A DNA stretch of 64,000 nt from an uncultured Colwellia sp. (GCA_913062815.1 CAJXWZ010000001.1:1-64000); one strand, 5' to 3'. Shown: positions 1-9,270, counted from the first letter of the stretch. A program made the numbers and translations. Notes: generated by a model not told the origin, from the sequence alone.

Positions 1-72
1 GACGCGGCAGGAGTCGAACCTGCGACCGCCTGGTTCGTAGCCAGGTACTCTATCCAGCTGAGCTACGCGTCC
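1..72 (-). tRNA. tRNA-Arg (anticodon ACG), 3' end cut by window edge
   Basis: The minus strand folds as a cloverleaf starting GGACGCG at 72. It has a D-loop GCTCAGCTGGATAGAGT, an anticodon stem CCTGG/CCAGG enclosing the seven-base loop CTACGAA (anticodon ACG), and a T-loop GGTTCGACTCC. The 3' acceptor strand reads CGCGTC and then leaves the window, so the last acceptor base, the discriminator and any CCA are missing. The position after csrA and tRNA-Ser matches the serV-argVYZQ cluster of other gammaproteobacteria. Confidence 0.96.
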
Positions 73-123
73 GCAATTTAAGTTGTTTTTAATATCGCTA
101 CTTATCCGATAAAACGAACTTTA

Positions 124-171
124 TTCGTAACCAACCTAGTTAGAAATTCTATCCAGCTGAGCTACGCGTCC
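124..171 (-). pseudogene. decayed tRNA-Arg copy (5' half only), repeat copy 2
   Basis: The block that starts at the tRNA-Arg 5' end recurs 99 bp upstream. The first 24 nt of the tRNA (GGACGCGTAGCTCAGCTGGA and on) plus its flank GCAATTTAA are identical. After that the copy diverges and keeps only a GGTTACGAA remnant of the anticodon arm. No variable loop, T arm or 3' acceptor strand follows, so it cannot fold as a tRNA. I infer a degenerate member of a former tandem tRNA-Arg array. Confidence 0.75.
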
Positions 172-222
172 GCAATTTAAGATGTATTTTATATCGTTAC
201 TTATCCGATAGTACGCACTTTA

Positions 223-270
223 TTCGTAACCAGCTTAGCTAGAAATTCTATCAAGCTGACGATGAGTTCG
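223..270 (-). pseudogene. more decayed tRNA-Arg copy, repeat copy 3
   Basis: A third unit lies another 99 bp upstream. It shares with copy 2 the stretches TTCGTAACCA and AGAAATTCTATC and the preceding spacer (ACTTATCCGATA, CTTTATTCGTAACCA), but the part corresponding to the tRNA 5' acceptor and D stem is lost. The three units show progressive decay away from the intact tRNA-Arg gene. Confidence 0.6.
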
Positions 271-331
271 CATTAAACTGAGTTTTACATCTTAGTTCAA
301 AGATTCACTACCATCATCACTTAAAGTAAAT

Positions 332-426
<95 letters not shown>

Positions 427-557
427 AATGGGTGCGAATATTAATGGATCTTAAAAATAAGTCAAACATTTTTAGTAAATTATTTGTCTTTTTGTACTGT
501 TTGTTGACATTTCAAACAAAAAAACCAGAATTCAATCGAAACTAGAAAGTTATGCAT

Positions 558-586
558 AAAAAAGCACCAACAATTGTGGTGCTTTT
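558..586 (-). terminator. intrinsic terminator of csrA
   Basis: About 30 bp past the csrA stop the minus strand reads AAAAGCACCA, a short loop, TGGTGCTTTT and further T residues. This is a strong stem followed by a U tract. It separates csrA from the downstream tRNA genes. Confidence 0.85.
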
Positions 587-615
587 AAGGAGACGTAAAT
601 TATTTAAAAAATATA

Positions 616-810
616 TTATACGTTGCCAGCTGCCTCATTATCGTCCTTCTCAGCTTGAATACGCATGTAAATTTCTTCACGGTGTACTGAGATTTCTTTT
701 GGCGCATTAACACCTATTCGTACCTGATTTCCTTTAACGCCCAAGACAGTTACAGTGACTTCATCACCTATCATTAATGTCTCACCAACGCGTCGTGTTA
801 ATATTAACAT
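616..810 (-). CDS. csrA: carbon storage regulator CsrA
   Basis: CsrA is a small dimeric RNA-binding protein that binds GGA motifs in mRNA leaders and represses or activates translation. The 64-residue product starts [16 protein letters not shown] and contains [29 protein letters not shown], the classic CsrA fold with Arg44-region IGVNAP and VHREEI used in RNA contact. The length equals the family norm. A GGAAG ribosome site lies about 8 nt before the ATG. It has its own upstream region, because alaS ends in a terminator at 1143-1182, and its own terminator at 558-586. The neighbours alaS and tRNA-Ser/Arg are the usual ones in gammaproteobacteria. The leader contains a nested hairpin exposing AGGA (939-979), which may be an autoregulatory site. 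Confidence 0.98.
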   Translation of the reverse strand: MLILTRRVGETLMIGDEVTVTVLGVKGNQVRIGVNAPKEISVHREEIYMRIQAEKDDNEAAGNV

Positions 811-1142
811 ATACTGCTTCCTTTTTTCTAAAGTTGAGAATCACTAAATAAATATATATAAGCTAGTAATATATGAAATTAGTCTGTTTTTTCCTTAATA
901 CACTATAAGTAATAGTAAATATTTAGAAAAAAGCCATTTTTTGCTAAGTTTTCAGCTCCTAGCTTAATACTTAGCAAAACATCTAGGTATATTAGCAAGC
1001 TTATCTTAACTTTGAATAGAGCTAAACGTTGTTTTTTGTGCTATTTGATGTCTTTTCTCGTTATGATTAACACTTTTACAACATATCTGCTGAAAATTTC
1101 AGCAGCGCAGTAAAAAGCTACATGATTTGTACTTTTTTTGAC
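811..1142. other. csrA upstream region with two inverted repeats
   Basis: This gene-free stretch of about 330 bp separates the alaS terminator from csrA. It is AT-rich and holds two notable dyads: a perfect palindrome CTGCTGAAAATTTCAGCAG at 1087-1105 and a larger inverted repeat at 939-979. No open reading frame with a credible start is visible. The csrA promoter must lie here, but I could not choose between several weak -10-like AT stretches. Confidence 0.6.
939..979 (-). promoter_or_regulatory. nested hairpin with apical AGGA in the csrA leader
   Basis: The minus strand forms TTTTGCTAAGT...ACTTAGCAAAA, a perfect 11-bp stem around a 19-nt loop. Inside the loop a second small stem AGC/GCT presents TAGGA. 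GGA in a hairpin loop is the known CsrA recognition element, and this site lies about 130 nt upstream of the csrA start. Binding by CsrA is an inference. The structure itself is plain in the sequence. Confidence 0.45.
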
Positions 1143-1182
1143 AAAAAAAATAGCCAGTAAATATATTTCACTGGCTATTTTT
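1143..1182 (-). terminator. intrinsic terminator of alaS
   Basis: Twenty bases past the alaS stop the minus strand reads AAAAATAGCCAGT, an 11-nt loop, ACTGGCTATTTTTTTT. This is a strong stem with a long U tract. Confidence 0.9.
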
Positions 1183-1201
1183 AGAAGGTATAAGCTTCGA
1201 A

Positions 1202-3832
1202 TTAACTTAGTTTTTCATAAAGCCAAGGTTGTACTAATGATAATGCTTCAGTAATTTTTTCAGGTTGGCTACCACCAGCTTGTGCCATATCTGGACGACC
1301 ACCACCTTTTCCTCCAACTTGCTGAGCAACCATATTCACGAGTTCTCCGGCTTTAACTTGCCCAATTAAATCCTTGGTTACACCGGCAATCAAACCAACT
1401 TTGCCATCATTAGCGGTCGCAAGCATAATTATGCCCGATTGCATCTTGTTTTTCAGTTCATCAACCATACCACGTAATGCTTTACTCTCAACACCATCTA
1501 AATCAGCAATAAGTACTTTTACACCGTTAATATCAATTGCTTTGCTTACTAAATCAGATCCAGCTTGAGCAGCAAGCTCTCGTTTCAACACACCGATTTC
1601 TTTTTCTAACGTTTTAGCACGTGTTATGAGTTGTTCAACCTTAGTTTCAACGCCAGCAATATCCGACTTAACCAGACTGGCAACTTTACTTAACGTTGCT
1701 CCTTGTTCATTGATAAAAGCTAATGCACCAGATGCAGTAACCGCTTCAATACGACGTACACCGGCAGCAATTCCTGATTCTGATACTATCTTCAATAAAC
1801 CTATATCACCTGTGCGTTCAACATGCACACCACCACACAGTTCAGTAGAAAAATCACCTAAGGTAACTACGCGCACTTCATCATCATACTTCTCACCAAA
1901 CAACGCCATAGCACCCTTAGCTTTAGCATCCTCGATGTACATCAATTCAGTTTCTTTAACATGATTTTGACGAATTTCATTGTTCACCATCTGCTCTACA
2001 TCATCTAATTCTTGAGCAGTTAGTCCTTCAAAGTGAGAAAAATCAAAACGAAGTTTTTCACTGTCACACAATGAGCCTTTTTGAGTGACATGATCTCCTA
2101 ACACTTTACGTAGTGCAGCATGTAATATATGGGTAGCAGTATGATTTTTAATTATTGAGGTGCGACGTTCAACATCAATTTCAGCTTTGACACGACGGTT
2201 TAAGCCTATATCTGTTTGCGCAACGCCTCTATGAGCAAAGGCACTACCTAACTTAATAGTATCTTCAACTTCAAAAACACCACCATCAAGATGCAATAAA
2301 CCAGTATCACCTACCTGACCACCTGATTCTGCATAAAACGGCGTATGATCTAAGATAACTAACCCCTGTTCACCAGCATTTAATTGGTTGACCGCCGTTT
2401 GTTCATGATTGTTAAATAGCTCGACTACGGTAGCAGAATAATTATGGTTGCTATAACCTTTAAAACTAGTTTTATGATCAGACTTTAATTGTTGATTGTA
2501 ATCGGTGCCAAAGTTACTTGCTTGTTGAGCACGTTGACGCTGCAAAGTCATCGCAGCATCAAACCCTTGATGATCAATATTCAATTCACGTTCACGGGCA
2601 ATATCTGCCGTTAAATCAGCAGGAAAACCATAGGTATCATATAGTTTAAAAACGTCAGTACCTTTAATGGTATCACCAGCTAAGTTGTTCAGAATGTCTT
2701 CTAGTAAAAGCATGCCACGATCTAAAGTTCTACCGAACTGTTCTTCTTCAATGCGTAGCAGCTTTTCAATAATTGCTTGTTGTTGCACTAATTCAGGGTA
2801 AGCCTCCCCCATTTGTTCAACCATTGAACTCACTAATTTATGGAAAAAATGCGCTTTAGCTTCAAGTTTGTGGCCATGACGAATCGCACGGCGAATAATA
2901 CGTCGAAGTACATAACCTCGACCTTCATTTGAAGGTACAACACCATCAATAATTAAAAAACAACAAGAGCGAATATGATCGCTGATAACACGTAATGATT
3001 TATTATCTAAATCACTACAAGCGAGTAACTTTGCCGTATCTTTTATTAATGCTTGAAAAAGGTCAATTTCATAATTGCTATGTACATCTTGCATGATGGC
3101 TGATATACGCTCTAACCCCATACCTGTGTCGATAGAAGGATTTGGCAATGGGTCCATATCACCGTTGGCTTGGCGGTTGAATTGCATGAAAACAATGTTC
3201 CAAATTTCAATAAAACGATCGCCATCTTCTTCAGGAGAGCCTGGAGGACCGCCCCAAATGTCGGCACCATGATCGTAAAATATTTCTGAACATGGTCCAC
3301 ACGGACCCGTATCACCCATTGACCAGAAATTATCTGATTCATATTTTTTATCTGCCGACTTATCGCCAATGCGAATAATTTTCTCTTCGGGGATACCTAT
3401 TTCATTTTTCCAAAAATTAAAAGCTTCTTCATCACTTTCATAAATAGTCACTAATAATTTTTCTTTGGGTAGACCTAAAACAACGGTTAGAAATTCCCAA
3501 GCATAACTGATCGCTTCTTCTTTGAAGTAATCGCCAAAGCTAAAGTTACCTAACATTTCAAAGAAAGTATGGTGGCGAGCAGTATAACCAACATTTTCTA
3601 AATCGTTATGTTTACCACCTGCCCTTACACAACGTTGCGCAGAGGTAGCACGAGTGTAACTACGCTTTTCTGCGCCTAAAAATACATCTTTAAATGGCAC
3701 CATACCCGCATTGGTGAAAAGTAATGTGGCATCATTACCCGGTACTAATGAGCTACTTTTAACTATTTGATGTTGCTTGGTGGCAAAAAAATCTAAAAAT
3801 GCCTGGCGTACTTCGGCGGTGCTTTTAATCAT
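1202..3832 (-). CDS. alaS: alanyl-tRNA synthetase
   Basis: This enzyme charges tRNA-Ala with alanine and edits mischarged Ser and Gly. The product of 876 residues has the length of E. coli AlaRS. Visible landmarks are the class II N-terminus with [18 protein letters not shown] and the [16 protein letters not shown] segment, the editing-domain zinc motifs HTATH (about 565) and [13 protein letters not shown] (about 665), and the C-terminal [15 protein letters not shown]. An in-frame GTG at 3847 would add five residues. I prefer the ATG at 3832 because AAGG lies six bases before it and the protein then begins [16 protein letters not shown] like its relatives. It follows recX by 31 bp with no terminator between, so it may be read through from dinB-recX. 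Confidence 0.98.
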   Translation of the reverse strand: MIKSTAEVRQAFLDFFATKQHQIVKSSSLVPGNDATLLFTNAGMVPFKDVFLGAEKRSYTRATSAQRCVRAGGKHNDLENVGYTARHHTFFEMLGNFSFGDYFKEEAISYAWEFLTVVLGLPKEKLLVTIYESDEEAFNFWKNEIGIPEEKIIRIGDKSADKKYESDNFWSMGDTGPCGPCSEIFYDHGADIWGGPPGSPEEDGDRFIEIWNIVFMQFNRQANGDMDPLPNPSIDTGMGLERISAIMQDVHSNYEIDLFQALIKDTAKLLACSDLDNKSLRVISDHIRSCCFLIIDGVVPSNEGRGYVLRRIIRRAIRHGHKLEAKAHFFHKLVSSMVEQMGEAYPELVQQQAIIEKLLRIEEEQFGRTLDRGMLLLEDILNNLAGDTIKGTDVFKLYDTYGFPADLTADIARERELNIDHQGFDAAMTLQRQRAQQASNFGTDYNQQLKSDHKTSFKGYSNHNYSATVVELFNNHEQTAVNQLNAGEQGLVILDHTPFYAESGGQVGDTGLLHLDGGVFEVEDTIKLGSAFAHRGVAQTDIGLNRRVKAEIDVERRTSIIKNHTATHILHAALRKVLGDHVTQKGSLCDSEKLRFDFSHFEGLTAQELDDVEQMVNNEIRQNHVKETELMYIEDAKAKGAMALFGEKYDDEVRVVTLGDFSTELCGGVHVERTGDIGLLKIVSESGIAAGVRRIEAVTASGALAFINEQGATLSKVASLVKSDIAGVETKVEQLITRAKTLEKEIGVLKRELAAQAGSDLVSKAIDINGVKVLIADLDGVESKALRGMVDELKNKMQSGIIMLATANDGKVGLIAGVTKDLIGQVKAGELVNMVAQQVGGKGGGRPDMAQAGGSQPEKITEALSLVQPWLYEKLS

Positions 3833-3863
3833 GGGAACCTTAATCACTCTATTTGTTCAACTA

Positions 3864-4364
3864 TTAATTACTAATGTAAATGCTCTCAATGGCAAAAATC
3901 TCATCGGCTGAAAACCCCCGATACTGCAAAAATCGTATTCTTTTAGCTTTTTCTTTTTGCATTGCTTGAGGATCGTTATCCCCATATTCACCAAAGCGCT
4001 TATTATACGCAAGCTCAGCTTGAAGATACCAATCAATTTCGCAATTTTTCTGCAATTGTTGAATAATTGTTGAACAAACACCTTTTTGTTTTAACTCATT
4101 AGCAATATAGCGCCAACCGTAACCTCGATTAGCTCGATACCTACATGTACTTTGTGCAAAACGATCATCACTAAGGTAATCTTTCTCAAGTAGGCGCTCT
4201 ATAGCCAATTCAATGTCATCAACACTGAACTCTCGCGTGTTAAGCTTCTGTCGCAGTTCAAATTCAGAATGCTCTCTTCTTGAAAGTAAACCCACACCAC
4301 AGTGCAATGCAGTTTGCTTTTGATGTTTTTTGCTCTGCACCAGCTGAGCGTCGTTGTTTGCCAT
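3864..4364 (-). CDS. recX: recombination regulator RecX
   Basis: RecX binds RecA filaments and modulates their growth and ATPase activity. The 166-residue product shows the three-helix repeats of the family: LLSRREHSEFELRQKL near the N-terminus, then AIERLLEKDYLSDDRFAQS and the RANRGYGWRYIANELKQKG signature, ending with a third helical repeat around RFLQYRGFSADEI. The length is typical of gammaproteobacteria. In most relatives recX follows recA directly. Here the gene before it is dinB, 27 bp away on the same strand, and recA is not in this window. It probably shares the LexA-controlled dinB transcript. Confidence 0.93.
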   Translation of the reverse strand: MANNDAQLVQSKKHQKQTALHCGVGLLSRREHSEFELRQKLNTREFSVDDIELAIERLLEKDYLSDDRFAQSTCRYRANRGYGWRYIANELKQKGVCSTIIQQLQKNCEIDWYLQAELAYNKRFGEYGDNDPQAMQKEKAKRIRFLQYRGFSADEIFAIESIYISN

Positions 4365-4391
4365 AGTAAGATCTATTAAATTACTTTTACC

Positions 4392-5453
4392 TTATAACAA
4401 GGATAATTGTCTTTCTTGAAAAGCTTGCTCTTCTGTATCTTCATCAGCAAAACCTAGGGTTAATCCCACTAAACGTACTCCTCGCCCTTTAGCTCGTTCA
4501 TATGCTTTACTAAGCAAATCAATAAAAGCATCTTGATTTGCTGCAATACTCTGCTGTTCAACCGTAGTTTGGTTAAAGTCATTAAACTTAAGCTTGATAC
4601 CTTGTTTTACCACTCTCCTGTTTTCCACTTTACCTAACCGCTGAAGCAATTTTGGGTATAATTTCTCAACAACCGCTAAGCAATCACTCTCATTGAAGAT
4701 ATCTTTTGCAAGTGTCGTTTCTATCGCTAACGATTTACGTTGCCGACTCACTTCTAGCGCTCGATTATCTATACCGTGGGCTTTTTGGTATAGGCTAGTG
4801 GCGAATTTACCGACAATCGTTGTTAAGTTAGCAATGGAAGAAGCTCTAATGTCTGCACAGGTAGAGTAACCAAATGATTGAAGTTTTTGAAAGGTTTTAG
4901 GGCCAATTCCTGGAATTTTTTTCAACGATAACGTTTCAACAAAATGAGTGACTTTATCTGGAGAGATTACACATTGCCCATTGGGCTTATTTTCATCACT
5001 GGCAATTTTTGCAATAAATTTATTCGGCGCAACCCCAGCAGATGCGGTAAGGTTTAATTCATTAAAGATATCTGCACGAATTTGTTCGGCAATAAGCGTT
5101 GCACTACCTTCGAACGCTTTACAGTCGGTCACATCAAGATAAGCTTCATCAAGAGATAAAGGCTCTATTAAATCTGTATATCGAGCGAATATGCTACGGA
5201 TGTGAGTTGATACCTCTTTATAAACAGCCATGCGTCCATTGACTATGGTCAAATCAGGACAAAGCTGTTTTGCTTTTATCGCTGGCATTGCCGAACGCAC
5301 ACCAAACTTTCGCGCTTGATAATTACACGTACAAAGCACACTACGAGGGCCATCACCACCCACAGCTAAAGGGATATCACGATACTCGGGAAAGTCTCTC
5401 ATTTCCACTGCTGCGTAAAAGCAGTCCATATCGATATGAATTATTTTCTTCAT
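4392..5453 (-). CDS. dinB: DNA polymerase IV (Y family)
   Basis: An error-prone translesion polymerase of the SOS response. The 353-residue product begins KKIIHIDMDCFYAAVEMRD, which carries the first catalytic Asp (D8) and the steric-gate region CFYAA. SLDEAYLDVT (about residues 103-112) supplies the other acidic residues. HhH DNA-binding follows in LKKIPGIGPKTFQKLQSFG, with a little-finger domain to the end. The C-terminus QERQLSLL resembles the beta-clamp binding motif QLSLF/QLVLGL. A LexA box lies 11 bp upstream of the start, so damage-inducible expression is expected. recX and alaS follow closely and may be co-transcribed. Confidence 0.97.
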   Translation of the reverse strand: MKKIIHIDMDCFYAAVEMRDFPEYRDIPLAVGGDGPRSVLCTCNYQARKFGVRSAMPAIKAKQLCPDLTIVNGRMAVYKEVSTHIRSIFARYTDLIEPLSLDEAYLDVTDCKAFEGSATLIAEQIRADIFNELNLTASAGVAPNKFIAKIASDENKPNGQCVISPDKVTHFVETLSLKKIPGIGPKTFQKLQSFGYSTCADIRASSIANLTTIVGKFATSLYQKAHGIDNRALEVSRQRKSLAIETTLAKDIFNESDCLAVVEKLYPKLLQRLGKVENRRVVKQGIKLKFNDFNQTTVEQQSIAANQDAFIDLLSKAYERAKGRGVRLVGLTLGFADEDTEEQAFQERQLSLL

Positions 5454-5463
5454 ACCGATATTT

Positions 5464-5483
5464 TACTGAGTTTATATACAGTG
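5464..5483 (-). promoter_or_regulatory. LexA (SOS) box of dinB
   Basis: The site reads TACTGAGTTTATATACAGTG on the plus strand, with the required CTG-N10-CAG core (5466-5481). On the minus strand it matches the E. coli consensus TACTGTATATATATACAGTA at 16 of 20 positions by my count. It sits 11 bp before the dinB start codon, a standard place for repression. Confidence 0.88.
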
Positions 5484-5514
5484 TCAAGTGAGTGTCTTTT
5501 TTCAGGGCGTCTTT

Positions 5515-6765
5515 TTAGGTGTTATGCTCAGCAGCATATTTTTCAACTTGCTGCCATACGCGCATTAGATTACCTGAAAGCAGTTTTTCAATATCACTTT
5601 CGCAATAACCACGCGCTAATAAGCCAGCAATTAAATTAGGGTATGTTGCCACATCCTTCAGCGCTTTAGGTAATATACCATCAACACCATCAAAGTCAGA
5701 GCCTATACCCACATGCTCAATGCCAACTAAATTAATGACATGTTCGAAGTGATCAAGTACTAAGTCTAAAGAGCCTACTTCCCAAGGTTTTTCCGATGTA
5801 TAGTCATCTTCAAAAGCATCAATTTTATTTTTATCTGCTTCAAGTTCTTCATCTAACTTATTGGCTGCAATAAACGCCGCTTTAGCGACTTTATATAAAG
5901 CACTTTGCGCTCTAAATTTTTTCGACGTAAAGATGCCACTGAAGGTCATTTGTATGACACCACCATTTTTGGCCAGCAATTTAATCATGTCATCAGACAT
6001 ATTTCGCTCAAAGCCTGGTGTAAAAAAACGTGCTGAGGAATGAGAAGCAATCACTGGCACTTTACTTATTTCCATCACTTGATAAAACGCTTGATCCGAT
6101 ACATGAGATATATCGACCATAATGCCAACCTTATTCATTTCAACAATTAGCGTTTTACCAAAACCTGTTAACCCTTGAGCAGGACGGTTTTCATCATAAG
6201 ATGAATCAGAGATATGGTTGGCTTTAGCATGTGCCAAAGTAATATAGCGGATGCCACGTTCATAAAAATGTTGCAGATTGGCTAGCTCTCCTTCAATAGG
6301 GCTGCCATTCTCCATGCCCATTGGCAGTGAAATAATACCTTTGGCAAAGTTATCTTTTATCTGCTGAGTTGAATAAGCTAAGGCAAACTTATCCGGAGAT
6401 TGATTAACAATAGACTCTATACCATCTATTAACTGGTCTGCTAGTACTTTACTGCCACCTGTTTTTTGCAACTTTGAAGGTATATATATAGACATAAAAG
6501 GCGCGTTTAACCCGCCTGCTACCGCTCGAGGGTAATCGAAATCGCCCTTTTCGGTTGCTTTACTTACATCCTCATACTCATCTTCTAACCGATAGGGTAC
6601 ATCTATGTGTGTATCAATAATGAGTGTTTGCTTAGCAATTCTCTGCGCTTGTTGCTCAGTAGTTTCGGACTTTTCTACTGTTGGTGCATTATCTACACAT
6701 GCTGTTAGCGCAATAGTTGAGAAGAGAGCACTTAGCACTACCTTGTTTAAAGAGAGTAATTTCAT
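5515..6765 (-). CDS. membrane dipeptidase (M19 family) lipoprotein
   Basis: A zinc dipeptidase of the renal dipeptidase family, 416 residues. The N-terminus is a lipoprotein signal with the lipobox LTAC, so the mature enzyme is lipid-anchored. The binuclear zinc ligands of M19 enzymes are recognisable: DTHIDVPY (His-x-Asp), MENGSPIEG (bridging Glu), VDISHVSD (His), ASHSSARF (His) and GIGSDFDGVDG (Asp). An insert of about 40 residues rich in Lys and Glu (around 285-325) precedes the C-terminal part. AAGG lies just before the ATG. It stands between hemH and dinB on the same strand without obvious functional links. The natural substrate, a D- or L-dipeptide, cannot be told from the sequence. Confidence 0.9.
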   Translation of the reverse strand: MKLLSLNKVVLSALFSTIALTACVDNAPTVEKSETTEQQAQRIAKQTLIIDTHIDVPYRLEDEYEDVSKATEKGDFDYPRAVAGGLNAPFMSIYIPSKLQKTGGSKVLADQLIDGIESIVNQSPDKFALAYSTQQIKDNFAKGIISLPMGMENGSPIEGELANLQHFYERGIRYITLAHAKANHISDSSYDENRPAQGLTGFGKTLIVEMNKVGIMVDISHVSDQAFYQVMEISKVPVIASHSSARFFTPGFERNMSDDMIKLLAKNGGVIQMTFSGIFTSKKFRAQSALYKVAKAAFIAANKLDEELEADKNKIDAFEDDYTSEKPWEVGSLDLVLDHFEHVINLVGIEHVGIGSDFDGVDGILPKALKDVATYPNLIAGLLARGYCESDIEKLLSGNLMRVWQQVEKYAAEHNT

Positions 6766-6813
6766 TAGTTGGCCTTATTATTATTATGAAAGTGCTAGAG
6801 GATAAATCTTTTT

Positions 6814-7854
6814 CTACAATCGAGTCAATGCCGGAGTAAGTACATCGACTAAAGCATCAATATGATCTGCACGATCATTAAGCGCTGCAATATAATGATA
6901 CTGCTCACCACCCGCTTGCATAAAAACAGTACGGTTTTCATGTTCAAGTTCTTCTAACGTTTCTAAACAATCAGCACTAAAAGCAGGGCTAATAATCGCT
7001 ATATGCTTATCACCTTGTTTAGCTAAACTTGCTAATGTTTCATCCGTGTAGGGCTGCAACCATTTAGCTTTACCAAAACGTGATTGGAAAGTCATGACAA
7101 AATCATCTGTTGATAGCGTTAATGAACGTGATGCTAACTCTGCAATAAGTGCGTCGGTAGTTGATTGACAAAAGTCATAATAGGGATCACCCCATTGATG
7201 AAATAAATCAGGCATACCATGATAAGAAAGCACCAACTTATCTGGCCTGCCGTGCCTGTCAAAATGTTCACATACTGTATTAGCCAGCGCCGTAATATAA
7301 AGCACATTTTTATGATAGCTATTAATGAAATTAACACTTGGCACATAGCGCCATTGCTGTAATTCCTGAGTAACGGCGTCAAAGGTCGAAGCGGTCGTTG
7401 GTCCAGCATATTGTGGATACAGTGGCAGCACAACTAAGTTATCAATGCCTTGTTGTTGAAATTTTTGTAATACACTACTGATAGAAGGTTGGCCATAACG
7501 CATTGCCATATCAACAATAACATCATCACCGTATTTTTTGGCAAGCGCAGCGGCAACCTTTTCTTTTTGCGCTTGGCTAATCACCAATAAAGGCGCACCT
7601 GCGGCAGTCCAAACACTTTGATATAATTTTGCCGATTTTTTTGGACGAATACGTAAAATAATGCCGTGGAGTATTATCATCCAAATAAATCGAGGAATTT
7701 CTACCACACGGGGATCAGACAGAAACTCTTCTAAATAATGACGTAAAGCGCTTGCTTCGGGTTTTTCTGGAGAGCCCAAGTTTGTCAATAACACCGCTGT
7801 TTTGTTCGAGTCAGTGTTGAGCTCGCCTTCCCTTGCGCTAAAACGTGATTTCAT
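6814..7854 (-). CDS. hemH: ferrochelatase
   Basis: The last enzyme of protoheme synthesis, inserting Fe2+ into protoporphyrin IX. The 346-residue product contains AVLLTNLGSPEKPEASALRHYL, LPLYPQYAGPTTAST (residues about 150-165), the catalytic LSYHGMPDLFHQWGDPYYDF with the invariant His, and the C-terminal SPAFSADCLETLEELEHEN with the conserved Glu cluster. The first dozen residues before the conserved region are poorly conserved in this family, so the exact start is uncertain. Its location beside the cytochrome c maturation genes fits a heme-related neighbourhood, but about 115 bp separate it from ccmI and it may have its own promoter. Confidence 0.96.
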   Translation of the reverse strand: MKSRFSAREGELNTDSNKTAVLLTNLGSPEKPEASALRHYLEEFLSDPRVVEIPRFIWMIILHGIILRIRPKKSAKLYQSVWTAAGAPLLVISQAQKEKVAAALAKKYGDDVIVDMAMRYGQPSISSVLQKFQQQGIDNLVVLPLYPQYAGPTTASTFDAVTQELQQWRYVPSVNFINSYHKNVLYITALANTVCEHFDRHGRPDKLVLSYHGMPDLFHQWGDPYYDFCQSTTDALIAELASRSLTLSTDDFVMTFQSRFGKAKWLQPYTDETLASLAKQGDKHIAIISPAFSADCLETLEELEHENRTVFMQAGGEQYHYIAALNDRADHIDALVDVLTPALTRL

Positions 7855-7968
7855 TAATATTCACACCCGTATGAATGATTTAAAGTAAGTGAGCAAAGCA
7901 AGAAGCTTGGTTCCTGCTTTATTTTATACGTTGCACCTGTATAGCTAACATTTCGTGTAAATCATACC

Positions 7969-9261
7969 TTATTCAACAAGACTGTTAATCTCTAAACTAA
8001 GCGTACTTTCATTGTTAACCGCAATGTTTTGTATTTCACCTTTAAAGTCTCCAGGCTTAATACCGACACCACCAAGCTTAGAAACAATAGCAAAAATATG
8101 TACTTGGTCAACACTGCTTAAGTTGTTTTGTGGTGACATCGCTTGGCTATTATTAAGGTTTACTACCGTAGGTAAATCGCTAGCCTTTAATTTTATTGCC
8201 GCTAATGGCATACGCTTGCCATTGGTAGGTAAGGCATAGACAAACACTACTTTATCTTCACCTTTTGCCAATGTTTCTGCGATATCTGTAGATAAGCTAA
8301 CACTAACAGTCAAGTTAGGCCCTGTCACTGCTTCGCTTTCCAATGATTTTTCTTCAACAGGTAAGTCTAGGCGGTTTTTCGCTTCATTTACCGCTTCTTG
8401 TAACGCCGTGATATTGACACCTTGTCTTTTATCATCAATAACGCGTTGCCAATAGCTAATCGCTTGTGAGTATTCTTGAGAGATAAAGTTATGCATACCA
8501 AGTAAAATATTTGTCGATGGATCATTGATGTCGAGCGCTAACGCTTTATCAATTAAATTTTGTACCTGAGCGTCAATTTGCTGATTATTTTTGTAATAAC
8601 TTGCTTGGGCAATTGCACCGAGTAAGTCAGCATGTTCACCCTCAATTCTAACAACTTGCTGCAAAGCGTTAATCGCTAGCTCAAACTCTCCTGTGCTTAC
8701 ATAGGTTTGTCCTAAGTTATACCAAGCTTCACTGTCGTCAGGCTGTTCCGTTAAGTGTCTTTGCATGTTATTTATATAATCTAACATTTGCTGCTGTTGT
8801 GCCTGGGCTTGTTGTTCAGCAGACATTGATTGTTGGGTATTGTGATTTGCTAATGGCGTAATCATCAAGTTTTCTAAGCTGCCCTGTTCCAAATACAAGC
8901 TAATGGAGAAAACCAAGATGAATAACGACAGAGCAATAGGCCAAATCACACCGAATGCCTTGCTTTCATCTGGCTTTATTAACGTTTTTGGCGTTGTCTC
9001 TACATCCTGTAATAAACTGTTATCTAGCTCTGCAATTAAAAACTGATAGCTTTCATCATCAATACCACCTTCATTAAAGTCTTTCTCTATCTCAGCTTTA
9101 TGCTCATGATACAAGCCAATGTTAGTTTGTTCACGAATATCATTTTGCGCTACAGCAACGATGTCGGCATGTTGTTGAGTTTTCTCCTGCTTGAAAAACG
9201 GCCTCCAAATCATCAATAACAACAAGGCAATGAAAGCGAGGAGAATCAATACAATTTCCAT
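7969..9261 (-). CDS. ccmI: cytochrome c biogenesis protein CcmI (CycH-like, TPR)
   Basis: CcmI chaperones apocytochrome c to the heme ligation complex CcmFH. The 430-residue product has one N-terminal membrane helix (2-19) and a second at about 105-123, typical of the CcmI-1 domain. A Q-rich linker and TPR repeats follow (about 165-275: WYNLGQTYVSTGEFELAINA, then NILLGMHNFISQEYSQAISY). The periplasmic C-terminal domain (about 315-430) corresponds to CcmI-2. It ends the ccmFGHI operon, 9 bp after ccmH. Confidence 0.93.
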   Translation of the reverse strand: MEIVLILLAFIALLLLMIWRPFFKQEKTQQHADIVAVAQNDIREQTNIGLYHEHKAEIEKDFNEGGIDDESYQFLIAELDNSLLQDVETTPKTLIKPDESKAFGVIWPIALSLFILVFSISLYLEQGSLENLMITPLANHNTQQSMSAEQQAQAQQQQMLDYINNMQRHLTEQPDDSEAWYNLGQTYVSTGEFELAINALQQVVRIEGEHADLLGAIAQASYYKNNQQIDAQVQNLIDKALALDINDPSTNILLGMHNFISQEYSQAISYWQRVIDDKRQGVNITALQEAVNEAKNRLDLPVEEKSLESEAVTGPNLTVSVSLSTDIAETLAKGEDKVVFVYALPTNGKRMPLAAIKLKASDLPTVVNLNNSQAMSPQNNLSSVDQVHIFAIVSKLGGVGIKPGDFKGEIQNIAVNNESTLSLEINSLVE

Positions 9262-9270
9262 AATAATAAC

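Noticed and set aside
124..171. A second functional tRNA-Arg gene.
   Set aside because: Only the 5' half is present. The anticodon stem, T arm and 3' acceptor strand are missing.
49..275. 99-bp periodicity as a possible CRISPR-like or transposon repeat.
   Set aside because: The unit is longer than CRISPR repeats, contains the tRNA-Arg 5' half and decays with distance, so tandem tRNA duplication explains it.
1202..3847. alaS start at the upstream GTG (3847).
   Set aside because: The ATG at 3832 has AAGG at proper spacing and restores the family N-terminus; the five extra residues are not conserved.
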